A stretch of 21,367 nucleotides of DNA from Planctomycetota bacterium (GTDB lineage Bacteria > Planctomycetota > Planctomycetia > Pirellulales > Thermoguttaceae). The first letter of the stretch is position 1. Every line of letters begins with the position of its first letter. Made by a program: the position numbers and the translations under genes. The notes beneath the pieces were generated by a model, which was not told the DNA's origin, searched no databases, and saw only the letters and a program-made list of their open reading frames with translations. The stretch lies in assembly GCA_021784975.1 (NCBI GenBank), contig JAJYGU010000494.1, positions 1-21,367 of the forward strand, given 5' to 3'. Shown one piece after another: positions 7,355 to 14,562 of this stretch.

Positions 7355-8272
7355 GTGCGTTCTCTTCACCTGGTCACGGACGATTGGCAGCCCTGGATGG
7401 ACCTAACACGAAATCAGCGAACGATTGCCGCTTCGGCAGTGGTGGAAGGAGTGGGCTATTGGAGTGGCCGCGACGTGCGGGTCGAGTTTCGTCCGGCCCC
7501 GGCCGGCACGGGCATCGTATTCGTCCGCGGCGATCTGCCCGACTGCCCGCGGATTCCGGCCACCATCCAATATTGCGTGGAGATTCCCCGCCGCACGGTC
7601 TTGCAGCGCGGCCCGGCCAGCGTGGAGATGGTGGAACACATCATGGCCTCGTTGGCGGGTTTGCAGATCGACAACTGTGAAGTCTGGGTGAATCAGCCGG
7701 AAATGCCGGGCTGCGACGGATCCAGCCAGCCGTTCGTCGAGGCCTTGTACGCGGCGGGGGCGGTGGAGCAAGGGGCCCTTCGTGGCCGGCGCGTGGTCCG
7801 CTACCCGATCCGCCTGGGTAGTGACGAGAGTTGGATCGAGGCCCGGCCCTGCGCCTCGGGGAAGATGATCTTGCACTACGAGCTGGACTACGGCAGCGGC
7901 AGCCCGATCGGCCGCCAGTCGCTGGAAATCTCGCTCTCGCCCCGCCACTTCCACCTCAATCTGGCCCCCAGCCGCACCTTCCTGTTGGAATCCGAGGCCG
8001 CCGCCATCCAGGCCCAGGGACTGGGACAACGGGCGACGGTCAAAGACTTGTTGGTTTTCGGCAGCCGCGGGTTGATCGACAACCGGCTTCGTTTCCCGGA
8101 CGAGTGCGTCCGTCACAAGATGGTCGACATGGTGGGGGACCTGGCGCTGGCCGGCTGCGACCTGGCGGGCCGCTTCGTCGCCTACCGCAGCGGCCATCGC
8201 TTAAATGCCACCTTGGTTCGGGCGATTGCCGCCCAAGCCGACACCCACTGTGGACTGAAACATTGCGCGTAA
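7355..8272 (+). CDS. lpxC: UDP-3-O-acyl-N-acetylglucosamine deacetylase (LpxC)
   Basis: This enzyme catalyses the committed step of lipid A synthesis, the zinc-dependent removal of the N-acetyl group. Numbered from the GTG at 7355 (305 residues), the zinc ligands are H95 (VEHIMASLAGL), H254 and D258 (RHKMVDMVGD). E94 is the expected general base, K255 and D262 are conserved, and H281 (AYRSGH) is the expected catalytic His. The substrate loop MPGCDGSSQPFVEAL is also present. Length matches the family and there is no FabZ fusion. The start is uncertain: GTG 7355 overlaps a GAGGGAG site, while ATG 7397 would give the usual short N-terminus before QRTIA but has no ribosome binding site. It lies 52 bp after ompH. 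Confidence 0.95.
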   Translation: MRSLHLVTDDWQPWMDLTRNQRTIAASAVVEGVGYWSGRDVRVEFRPAPAGTGIVFVRGDLPDCPRIPATIQYCVEIPRRTVLQRGPASVEMVEHIMASLAGLQIDNCEVWVNQPEMPGCDGSSQPFVEALYAAGAVEQGALRGRRVVRYPIRLGSDESWIEARPCASGKMILHYELDYGSGSPIGRQSLEISLSPRHFHLNLAPSRTFLLESEAAAIQAQGLGQRATVKDLLVFGSRGLIDNRLRFPDECVRHKMVDMVGDLALAGCDLAGRFVAYRSGHRLNATLVRAIAAQADTHCGLKHCA

Positions 8273-8281
8273 AGGAATTCT

Positions 8282-8333
8282 GTGGCACGGGCTTCCAGCC
8301 CGTGAGCAAACATAGCGAAGAGGGCCGTGCCAC
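8282..8333. repeat. Nested hairpin repeat, ACGGGCTTCCAGCCCGT type
   Basis: The inner stem CACGGGCT/AGCCCGTG has a short TCC loop. It lies inside an outer GTGGCACGG (8282-8290) / CCGTGCCAC (8325-8333) pair. A related copy in opposite orientation is at 16308-16341. It sits in the 160-bp gap between lpxC and lpxA, and no gene is present there. Confidence 0.7.
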
Positions 8334-8432
8334 TTACCGCTGACCCAGAACTCGTTACCGTCCGCAGGACGGGAGTGTTGCGAGGTGCCTGTCCCCGTTT
8401 TGCTCTAACAACTCCGTGAAGGAACCGCGGTT

Positions 8433-9239
8433 ATGCCCAGCTATGTTGCCGAAAACGCCACCATCGACCCCCGCGCCCAAATCGACGACGAGGTGGAGAT
8501 CGGCCCGTATTGCGTCCTCGGACCGAAGACCCGCATCGGCCGCGGCACCCGCCTGGAGAACAACGTCACCGTGATGGGTGACGTCACCATCGGCTGCTAC
8601 AACCATATCTACCCGAACGCCGTCCTGGGCGGCGAGCCGCAGGACATCACCTATCGCGGCAGCGACACCAAAGTGGTCCTCGGCGACCACAACATCATTC
8701 GCGAGTGCGTGACCATCAACCGCGCTTCCGAGAAGGAGGAGGGCGTCACCGCCGTCGGCGACAACAACTTCTTGATGGCCTGCTGCCATGTGGCCCACGA
8801 TTGCCAACTGGGCAGCCATATCATCATCGCCAACGGCACCTTGCTGGCCGGACACGTGCATATCCATGACTACGCCTCGCTGTCCGGGGCGGTGGCGGTG
8901 CACCAGTACGTCACCATCGGCAGCTACAGCTTCGTGAGCGGGGTCAGCGCCGTCCGCCACGACGTCCCGCCGTACATGCTGGTCGAGGGCAATCCCGCCC
9001 GCCCGCGTTGCATCAACGCCGTCGGCCTGAAACGCAACGATTTCCCCTCCCAAATCATCCAAGCCCTGGCCGAGGCCCACAAGCTGCTGTACCGCTCCAA
9101 GGTCGGCCTGGAAAACGCCTGGGAAATCCTGCGGGCCAACGGGCAGCTCGTGCCGCAAGTCAACCATCTGCTGAGTTTTGTGCAAGGACAACACGAAGGC
9201 ATGCACGGCCGCGGCCGCGAGCGCCGCCGGGCCGCGTGA
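8433..9239 (+). CDS. lpxA: Acyl-ACP:UDP-N-acetylglucosamine O-acyltransferase (LpxA)
   Basis: The 268-residue protein catalyses the first lipid A step, transfer of a 3-hydroxyacyl chain to UDP-GlcNAc. Its N-terminal two thirds are hexapeptide repeats forming a left-handed beta-helix (for example ATIDPRAQIDDEVEIGPYCV). LpxA-specific signatures include GGEPQDITYRG (67-77) and the catalytic histidine H122 in CHVAHDC. A C-terminal helical part starts near 200. The start at 8433 follows GAAGGAA at reasonable spacing. The last residues (HGRGRERRRAA) form a basic tail that approaches the GC-rich repeat region. Confidence 0.95.
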   Translation: MPSYVAENATIDPRAQIDDEVEIGPYCVLGPKTRIGRGTRLENNVTVMGDVTIGCYNHIYPNAVLGGEPQDITYRGSDTKVVLGDHNIIRECVTINRASEKEEGVTAVGDNNFLMACCHVAHDCQLGSHIIIANGTLLAGHVHIHDYASLSGAVAVHQYVTIGSYSFVSGVSAVRHDVPPYMLVEGNPARPRCINAVGLKRNDFPSQIIQALAEAHKLLYRSKVGLENAWEILRANGQLVPQVNHLLSFVQGQHEGMHGRGRERRRAA

Positions 9240-9240
9240 A

Positions 9241-9433
9241 CCGCGGGGCGCGGGCCGTGGGGCGCGAGCCGTGGGGCGCGAGCCGTGGGGCGCTGGGCGG
9301 GAGGCGTGGAGCGGGAGCCAGGAGGTAGGAGCCAAGATATTTTGCCTTTTGCCTTTTTCATTTTGCATGGTACGAATCGCGCCTCACGCCCCACGGTCCA
9401 CGCCCCACGAACCCCTGACCATTGACCTCTCCC
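9241..9433. repeat. Repeat-rich gap: 14-bp GC-rich tandem, heptamer T-tract, inverted GC copy
   Basis: Three structures fill this gap between lpxA and the oxidoreductase. First, GCCGTGGGGCGCGA is repeated about three times in tandem (about 9254-9293). Second, a four-unit heptamer array (ATTTTGC, CTTTTGC, CTTTTTC, ATTTTGC) occupies 9339-9366. Third, a segment at about 9388-9411 contains CACGCCCCACGG and CACGCCCCACG, the approximate complement of the first tandem, so the region could fold into a large stem-loop with the T-rich array in the loop. No gene is seen. Confidence 0.7.
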
Positions 9434-10552
9434 ATGTCCTCCCTCCGCATGGCTGTGATCGGCGCCGGACGACTCGGCAGCTTCCATGCCGAGAAGATCG
9501 CCCAACGCCGCGACCTTGATCTGGTAGGGGTCGTCGACCCGCGGCCGGACAATCGCGATCGGGTAGCCGCCCAATGCGGAACGCAGGGATTCGCCGACTA
9601 CCAAGAACTGCTCGGTCAGTTGCAGGCCGCCGTAGTGGCTACTCCGACCCAGTTCCATCGTCGCGTCGCTTTGGATCTGCTCAGGGCCGGCATCCACGTG
9701 CTGGTGGAGAAGCCAATCTGCGCCACCAGCGCGGAAGCCGACCAGTTGCTGGCCGCCGCCCGAGAGCACAACGCCGTGCTTCAGGTGGGCCACGTGGAAC
9801 GCTTCAATCCGGCCTTTGAGGCGGCCGCCCCGCACCTGACCGATCCCAAATTCATCGAGGCCGTCCGCACCAGCGGCTTTACCTTCCGTTCGACCGACGT
9901 GGGCGTGGTGCTCGACCTGATGATCCACGACATCGACCTGGTGCTCTCGCTGGCGCCGGGGCGGATCCGCAAGGTCGACGCGTTGGGCATTTCGGTCCTC
10001 GGCGGGCACGAAGACGTGGCCAACGCCCGCTTGGAGTTCGATAGCGGCTGCGTAGCCATCCTTTCTGCCTCGCGGGTCAGCTACCAGCAGATGCGACGGA
10101 TGCAGGTCTGGTCGGCGCGCGGGTTCGCCAGCATCGATCTCGCCACCCGAACCGCTACGCTGGTCCGGCCCAGCCAGACGCTCTTGCGGAGGCAGTTCGA
10201 TGTGGATGCCCTGACGCCCGAGCAGATTGCCTATTACCGCGACCACTTGGCCGAAGAACACCTGCCCCGCGAGCAAGTGCAATCGGCGGCGGTAGACGCC
10301 TTGTCGCGGGAGTTGGACGACTTTGTGGAATCCATCCGCAGTCAACGGCAGCCGTGCGTTTCCGGGCAGGCCGGCCGCGACGCCCTAGCGGTGGCGGAAC
10401 AAATCCTCGCTGGCATCGCATCCCACAGGTGGGATGCTACTGCCGACGGACCAGCCGGTCCACTGGCGATTTCCAGCCACTGCCCGATCCCTGCCCCACA
10501 CTTCTCCCTGCCCGCCGTGCCAACGCACGCTCTCTTGGAAAGAGCCGGCTAG
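9434..10552 (+). CDS. Gfo/Idh/MocA-family NAD(P)-dependent oxidoreductase
   Basis: The 372-residue protein from ATG 9434 has a Rossmann domain with GAGRLG (10-15), the family motif EKP (92-94), QVGHVERFNP (117-126) and the catalytic DxxxH motif (D161, H165). Such enzymes oxidise or reduce sugars and sugar nucleotides. Its place after lpxA suggests UDP-GlcNAc-derived substrates, perhaps like GnnA, which makes the 3-keto sugar precursor of amide-linked lipid A. No GnnB-like aminotransferase is visible, so this is inference. A TTG at 9422 gives four more residues; neither start has a good ribosome binding site. From about residue 329 the frame crosses a hairpin repeat (10418-10437), so the last 40-odd residues look non-conserved. 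Confidence 0.88.
   Translation: MSSLRMAVIGAGRLGSFHAEKIAQRRDLDLVGVVDPRPDNRDRVAAQCGTQGFADYQELLGQLQAAVVATPTQFHRRVALDLLRAGIHVLVEKPICATSAEADQLLAAAREHNAVLQVGHVERFNPAFEAAAPHLTDPKFIEAVRTSGFTFRSTDVGVVLDLMIHDIDLVLSLAPGRIRKVDALGISVLGGHEDVANARLEFDSGCVAILSASRVSYQQMRRMQVWSARGFASIDLATRTATLVRPSQTLLRRQFDVDALTPEQIAYYRDHLAEEHLPREQVQSAAVDALSRELDDFVESIRSQRQPCVSGQAGRDALAVAEQILAGIASHRWDATADGPAGPLAISSHCPIPAPHFSLPAVPTHALLERAG
10418..10437. repeat. Hairpin repeat inside the 3' end of the oxidoreductase gene
   Basis: GCATCCCAC and GTGGGATGC form a perfect nine-base stem with a two-base loop. Similar GGATGC-type hairpins follow at 10685-10707. The surrounding reading frame changes to Pro/Ser/His-rich low-complexity sequence from this point. 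Confidence 0.65.
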
Positions 10553-10730
10553 AGGTGCGTCCGCGACGCACCAGGGGCGTAAGGCACCCACAGCGCTTGC
10601 GAAACTAGAAGAGCTAGGTATGATAGCTAGCTAGAAGCAGGGTGCATCCGCGACGCACTTAGTAGGGTAACGCACTAGCAGCGCAGGATGCGTTGCAGAC
10701 GCATCCTACCGGGCTAGCAGGAGCAAGGCA
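10553..10730. repeat. Cluster of GGTGCGTC/GGATGCGT hairpin repeats
   Basis: Perfect hairpins are seen at 10554-10572 (GGTGCGTC, loop CGC, GACGCACC) and 10685-10707 (AGGATGCGT, loop TGCAG, ACGCATCCT), with a degenerate copy near 10641-10660. They resemble dispersed repeats known to me from planctomycete genomes. The cluster separates the envelope genes from the CoA-transferase and holds the ribosome binding site AGGAG used by the latter. Confidence 0.7.
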
Positions 10731-12290
10731 ATGCCGAAAATCGTTACCGCGGACGAAGCTATCCGATCGGTGCCCGACGGGGCAACGGTGCTCATCGTGC
10801 CCACCCCGGCGGAAGAGCTCTATCCCGCTTTCTATCGCTCGTTTGCGGCCACCGGTTCGCCCAAGGACCTCACGGTGGTGTGGGCGGCCGGTCTGGGGCC
10901 GTTGAGCTTCGAACGCAAGGGCATGAACCATTTCGCCTATACCGGCATGGTCAAGCGGATCATCGCCGGCCACATCGGCTTGAATTACGAGGTGGCCAAA
11001 ATGATAGCCACCAACCAGGTCGAGGCCTACAACTTGCCGCAAGGGACGCTCTGCCAGTTGTACCGCGAGATTGCCGCCCATCGCTGCGGGTTGATCACCC
11101 GCGTGGGTCTGGGCACCTTTGTGGATCCCCGGATCGAGGGCGGGAAAATGAATGACCGCACCAAAGCTTGCGAGGACCTGGTCGAAGTGGTCCGCATCGA
11201 CGGCCAGGAAATGCTCCGCTACAAGCCGTTTACTCCGCAGGTGGGCCTGATACGCGGCACTACGGCGGACCCGGAGGGAAACATCACCATCGAGGAAGAA
11301 GGCTTGTGCATGGAGAACCTCGATGGAGCCATGGCCGTCCGCAATAGCGGCGGCATCGTGATTGCCCAGGTGCAGCGACTCTCCGACCGGCCCGCCTGCC
11401 CGCACGACGTCCGCATCCCCGGCGTGTTCGTCGATTACATCGTGGTGGCCTCGTCGCCGGAGAGCCATCCGGCCACCCTCTTCGTACAGTACGACCCCAG
11501 CTACTCGGGCAAGGTGCGGGTGGACCTCGACAAGGAGTTCAAGCCCTGGCCGCTCGGGGTGGAAAAGGTGATCGCCCGTCGGGCGGCGATGGAGCTCCGC
11601 CGCGGCTACCAAGTGAATCTCGGCGTCGGTATTGCCATGGGCGTCTCGGCGGTGGCCCACGAGGAAGGAATCTTCCGCTCGCTGATGCTGAACACCGAGG
11701 TTGGTGTGCTGGGCGGACTGCCCGAAGGCGGCAAGAACTTCGGCCCCGCCAAGAATCCCAGCGCCTTCGTGTCGCAGACCGAAATGTTCGATTTCTATGA
11801 CGGTGGCGGGCTGGACCTGACCTGCGTCGGCTTGGCGCAAGTCGACAAGGAAGGCAACGTCAACGTCAGCAAGATTGGCCCGAGAGTCATCGGTTGCGGC
11901 GGCTTCATCAACATCACCCAGTCCTCGAAAGAGGTGATCTTCTGCGGCGAGTTCACCGCCGCCGGCGCCCAGACCGAAGCCAAGGACGGCCAGTTGCAAA
12001 TCCGCGCCGAGGGCAAGGTGATGAAGTTCGTCGATCAGGTCGAGCAGATCACCTTCAGCGGCAAGGCCGCCCGGAAAGACGGCCGGAAAGTCCTCTATGT
12101 CACCGAACGCTGCGTGTTCAGGCTGGTACCCGAAGGGCTGATGCTCATCGAGCTCGCCCCGGGATTGGACCTGGAAAAGGACGTGCTCAGCCACATGGGC
12201 TTCCGACCGTTGATCGCTCCGGAAGTAAAGCCGATGGACCCCCGCATTTTCCGGGAAGAGCGTATGGGAATCGCCAACTGGCTCGGCTAA
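10731..12290 (+). CDS. Acyl-CoA:acetate/propionate-type CoA-transferase, fused alpha-beta
   Basis: The 519-residue protein matches the single-chain family I CoA-transferases (propionate CoA-transferase/YdiF type), which move CoA between short-chain acids via a glutamyl-CoA thioester. The N-terminal half is the alpha-like domain (residues 1-270). The C-terminal half starts near GVEKVIARRAAMEL and contains the beta-like domain with NTEVGVLGGLPEGGKNFG, in which E323 is the likely catalytic glutamate. The length fits the fused form, and the exact acid substrate cannot be read from sequence. The start ATG 10731 has AGGAG seven bases upstream. It is flanked by repeat clusters on both sides and has no evident metabolic partner gene beside it. 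Confidence 0.9.
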   Translation: MPKIVTADEAIRSVPDGATVLIVPTPAEELYPAFYRSFAATGSPKDLTVVWAAGLGPLSFERKGMNHFAYTGMVKRIIAGHIGLNYEVAKMIATNQVEAYNLPQGTLCQLYREIAAHRCGLITRVGLGTFVDPRIEGGKMNDRTKACEDLVEVVRIDGQEMLRYKPFTPQVGLIRGTTADPEGNITIEEEGLCMENLDGAMAVRNSGGIVIAQVQRLSDRPACPHDVRIPGVFVDYIVVASSPESHPATLFVQYDPSYSGKVRVDLDKEFKPWPLGVEKVIARRAAMELRRGYQVNLGVGIAMGVSAVAHEEGIFRSLMLNTEVGVLGGLPEGGKNFGPAKNPSAFVSQTEMFDFYDGGGLDLTCVGLAQVDKEGNVNVSKIGPRVIGCGGFINITQSSKEVIFCGEFTAAGAQTEAKDGQLQIRAEGKVMKFVDQVEQITFSGKAARKDGRKVLYVTERCVFRLVPEGLMLIELAPGLDLEKDVLSHMGFRPLIAPEVKPMDPRIFREERMGIANWLG

Positions 12291-12293
12291 ATT

Positions 12294-12345
12294 GGAGCGC
12301 GGGCGTCCCGCCCGCACCTCTCATGGCCACTGAAACCCGCGCTCC
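12294..12345. repeat. GGAGCGCGGGCG-type hairpin repeat, second copy
   Basis: GGAGCGCGGG (12294-12303) pairs exactly with CCCGCGCTCC (12336-12345), and an inner GGGCGTCCCGCCC palindrome starts the loop. The left arm matches the repeat at 3189. It begins four bases after the CoA-transferase stop, so it may act as a 3' processing or termination structure. Confidence 0.65.
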
Positions 12346-12346
12346 G

Positions 12347-12374
12347 GGAGTAGAAACAGGGGAGTAGAAACAGG
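12347..12374. repeat. Two tandem copies of a 14-bp unit
   Basis: GGAGTAGAAACAGG occurs twice back to back. It directly follows the GGAGCGCGGG hairpin. A 10-bp inverted repeat (CGCAGCTAGA at 12377-12386, TCTAGCTGCG at 12433-12442) comes next. No function is recognised. Confidence 0.7.
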
Positions 12375-12472
12375 TCCGCAGCTAGATTGCGACCTGGAGA
12401 CGCAGTCACCTTATCACCAACACCTCACCAATTCTAGCTGCGTCCCTCTTTCAATTCGATAAACGATTTACG

Positions 12473-12736
12473 ATGATTTCGCTAGAGTACCTTATTGCCG
12501 GCTGCGTTGCCGTGATGGTGATAGCAATCGTATCGATCTGCTCGGTCTTGCACTGGGAAGTACGTAGCGCCATCGCGGAGGTCGAGAGACTAAAGGGAAA
12601 AGTTGGGGTCAGGTCGGGATTAGGAATCAGGAAGCTATCGCTCAAGCCTTTGAAGCGTTCGTCGCAAGCCCACAGGAATTTGATGCGTAGCGGCCGTGCC
12701 CACGCCCCTCACCCGCTGCACTCAAGGTCTCACTAG
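12473..12736 (+). CDS. Doubtful small membrane protein
   Basis: The 87-residue ORF begins MISLEYLIAGCVAVMVIAIV, a convincing single membrane-spanning segment, followed by a charged helix (EVRSAIAEVERLKGKVG) that would suit a short coiled coil. After about residue 45 the sequence becomes Arg/Ser/His-rich and lacks protein character, and the 3' end overlaps the attC-like palindrome. There is no good ribosome binding site. It may be a short membrane protein, a frameshifted remnant or chance. Its DNA is more A/T-rich than the neighbouring genes. Confidence 0.35.
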   Translation: MISLEYLIAGCVAVMVIAIVSICSVLHWEVRSAIAEVERLKGKVGVRSGLGIRKLSLKPLKRSSQAHRNLMRSGRAHAPHPLHSRSH

Positions 12737-12767
12737 CCGCCGCGGCAGGTGAGCTTCAGCGTTGGGC
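12698..12767 (+). other. Integron attC-like imperfect palindrome
   Basis: The 70-bp site ends with AGCGTTGGGC, whose GTTGGGC fits the attC core GTTRRRY. It starts with GCCCACG, a degenerate version of the inverse core RYYYAAC (one A missing). Inside the cores, CTCACC on the left pairs with GGTGAG on the right, like L boxes separated from the cores by short spacers. Length is within the known attC range. Orientation fits a site following the 12473 ORF and preceding the methyltransferase. No integrase gene or second clear site is seen in the window, so it may be a stranded or degenerate cassette boundary. Confidence 0.45.
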
Positions 12768-12768
12768 G

Positions 12769-13554
12769 GTGACCAAATCTTTTCACGCCGGTAACAAATA
12801 TTTCACCATGGACATCCCACGAATATTCAACATCACGGAGAGTGCTCACCGCATCCACAACCCGATCACACCCGAAAAGCTAACCACTCTCGGCGTGGCG
12901 CTGAGTCTGGAATCGGGCGCCCGAGTGCTCGACCTCGGCAGCGGTTCGGGGGAGATGCTGTGCACCTGGGCGCGCGATCACGGCATCATCGGCACCGGCA
13001 TCGACATGAGCCGATTGTTCACCGAGCACGCGAAACGCCGTGCTGAAGAACTCGGCGTCGCCGATCAAGTCAAGTTCATCCATGGCGACGCTGGCGGCTA
13101 TGTCTCTGACGCGAAGGTCAGTGTGGCAGCCTGTGTCGGTGCTACCTGGATCGGTGGGGGAGTCGCCGGCACCATCGAGCTTCTGGCGCGGAGCCTGCGC
13201 ACCGGAGGGATCATCCTGATCGGCGAGCCCTACTGGCGGCAGTTACCGCCGACGGAAGATGTTGCCAAAGGCTGTCTTGCCCACTCGATCTCGGACTTTC
13301 TCATGCTTCCGGAACTTCTCGCGTCTTTCGGCCAGCTTGGCTACGACGTCGTTGAAATGGTTTTGGCTGACCAGGACGGCTGGGATAGATACGAGGCGGC
13401 CAAATGGCTCACCATGCGCCGATGGCTTGAAGCCAACCCCGACGACGAGTTGGCCAAAGAGGTTCGCGCCCAACTGACCTCGGAACCCGGTCGCTACGCC
13501 ACTTACACACGTGAATACTTGGGCTGGGGTGTGTTCGCGCTGATGCCGCTGTGA
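12769..13554 (+). CDS. SAM-dependent methyltransferase, class I
   Basis: The 261-residue protein (from GTG 12769) has a Rossmann-like SAM-binding domain. Motif I is VLDLGSGSGE (53-62), an acidic residue D79 ends strand 2 (GTGIDMS), and GDAGG follows near 106. A C-terminal cap region contains GEPYWRQLPPTEDV. The substrate is unknown; small-molecule methylation is most likely for this type. The GTG start lies one base after the attC-like core and has no ribosome binding site; ATG 12808 (MDIPRIFNITES) is an alternative. The early part of the gene is richer in A/T than neighbours, and the context suggests acquired DNA. It converges on trpC. Confidence 0.85.
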   Translation: MTKSFHAGNKYFTMDIPRIFNITESAHRIHNPITPEKLTTLGVALSLESGARVLDLGSGSGEMLCTWARDHGIIGTGIDMSRLFTEHAKRRAEELGVADQVKFIHGDAGGYVSDAKVSVAACVGATWIGGGVAGTIELLARSLRTGGIILIGEPYWRQLPPTEDVAKGCLAHSISDFLMLPELLASFGQLGYDVVEMVLADQDGWDRYEAAKWLTMRRWLEANPDDELAKEVRAQLTSEPGRYATYTREYLGWGVFALMPL

Positions 13555-13595
13555 TGCGTTGGCATCGGCTTGTGTCCTTCGAGGTCCGAGCCCGC

Positions 13596-13614
13596 GATCG
13601 GTCCGCCACCGATC
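13596..13614. terminator. Hairpin between convergent methyltransferase and trpC
   Basis: GATCGGT and ACCGATC form a perfect seven-base stem with a CCGCC loop, followed on the plus strand by AGCTTT. It lies between the 3' ends of two convergent genes (13554 and 13646). A weak bidirectional terminator is plausible. Confidence 0.45.
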
Positions 13615-13645
13615 AGCTTTCCACGTGATTTATGAATAATCCGCG

Positions 13646-14458
13646 CTAGCCATTTCCCGGAGGGAGAAAGGACCACTGCTGTCCCAGCAATTCGTCCATT
13701 GCGGCGGCGATATCGTGGCGAGCCATGAGCGTCTCGCCGACCAGCATGGCATGCACCCCGGCCGCCTCCAATCGCAGCGCGTCCTGGCGGGTGCGGATGC
13801 CGCTTTCGCCCACCACGATGCGATCAGCCGGAATCTGCCGCCGCAGGCGCAGGGTGTGCTCCAGATCGGTCTGAAAGCTGTGGAGGTCGCGGTTGTTGAT
13901 GCCTACCAGCCGAGCCCCGATCCGCAACACCCGCGGTAAATTGGCGGGCTCATACAGCTCTACCAGCGGTGTCATGCCCGAAGCAACCACTGCATCGTGC
14001 AGCAGTTTTAGCGTCTGATCGTCCAAACACTCGGCGATCAACAGCACGGCATCCGCACCCGCCGCGCGGGCTTCGAGCACCTGGTAGGGATCAAGAATGA
14101 AATCTTTTCGCAACACCGGCAGATCAACCGCCGCCCGAATCAGCCGCAGGTACTCCAGGCTGCCCTGAAAGTAGGGCTCGTCGGTCAGCACGCTGATGCA
14201 AGCGGCCCCGTGCTGTTGATAGATTCGCGCAATCGCGACGGGGTCGAAATCGCTGCGAATGACGCCTTTACTGGGGCTGGCCTTCTTGACCTCGGCGATC
14301 AAGCGGATGGGCGGAGCCGACGAGACCGCGCCCAGAAAATTACGCACTGGTGGTGCTTCGCGCAGCCGCTGGCGCAGTTCGCTTTCCGGCAACGCGATCT
14401 TGGCGCGGGTGATTTCCCCCCGCTTGGTCGCCACGATATTGTCCAAGATAGTTGCCAC
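13646..14458 (-). CDS. trpC: Indole-3-glycerol phosphate synthase
   Basis: TrpC closes the indole ring from CdRP in tryptophan synthesis. The 270-residue TIM barrel shows the expected active-site residues: E56 and K58 (AEVKKASPSKG), K118 (LRKDFI), E167 (PLVELYE), N188 (GINNRDL), and E218/S219 (VVGESGI). Length is normal for a monofunctional TrpC. The start is GTG at 14458 with no clear ribosome binding site; no better start exists nearby. It follows purH on the same strand after 104 bp of repeat-bearing DNA, and no other trp gene is in the window. Confidence 0.95.
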   Translation of the reverse strand: MATILDNIVATKRGEITRAKIALPESELRQRLREAPPVRNFLGAVSSAPPIRLIAEVKKASPSKGVIRSDFDPVAIARIYQQHGAACISVLTDEPYFQGSLEYLRLIRAAVDLPVLRKDFILDPYQVLEARAAGADAVLLIAECLDDQTLKLLHDAVVASGMTPLVELYEPANLPRVLRIGARLVGINNRDLHSFQTDLEHTLRLRRQIPADRIVVGESGIRTRQDALRLEAAGVHAMLVGETLMARHDIAAAMDELLGQQWSFLPPGNG

Positions 14459-14501
14459 GATGCTGCCGACCGATGCGCGCCGTCGCCGTTACGCGTGTCT
14501 T

Positions 14502-14558
14502 GGCCGACGTACCGTCGGCCGCTAAACGCCACCCGCCTGATCCCTGATCCCTGATCCC
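14502..14558. repeat. Hairpin and 7-bp tandem repeat between purH and trpC
   Basis: A perfect eight-base hairpin (GGCCGACG, loop TAC, CGTCGGCC; 14502-14520) is followed by three tandem TGATCCC units (14538-14558) that end just before the purH stop. On the minus strand the hairpin lies between purH and trpC and could attenuate read-through, but no U-tract follows it. Confidence 0.6.
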
Positions 14559-14562
14559 TGAC

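Noticed and set aside
9241..9411. CRISPR-like repeat array
   Set aside because: The 14-bp and 7-bp units are tandem, without regular unique spacers, and no cas genes are present.
8924..10345. A 473-codon minus-strand ORF over lpxA and the oxidoreductase
   Set aside because: It spans two well-supported plus-strand genes and the repeat region; its sequence is low-complexity.
10659..12317. A 552-codon minus-strand ORF
   Set aside because: It mirrors the CoA-transferase gene, with no recognisable domain and no ribosome binding site.
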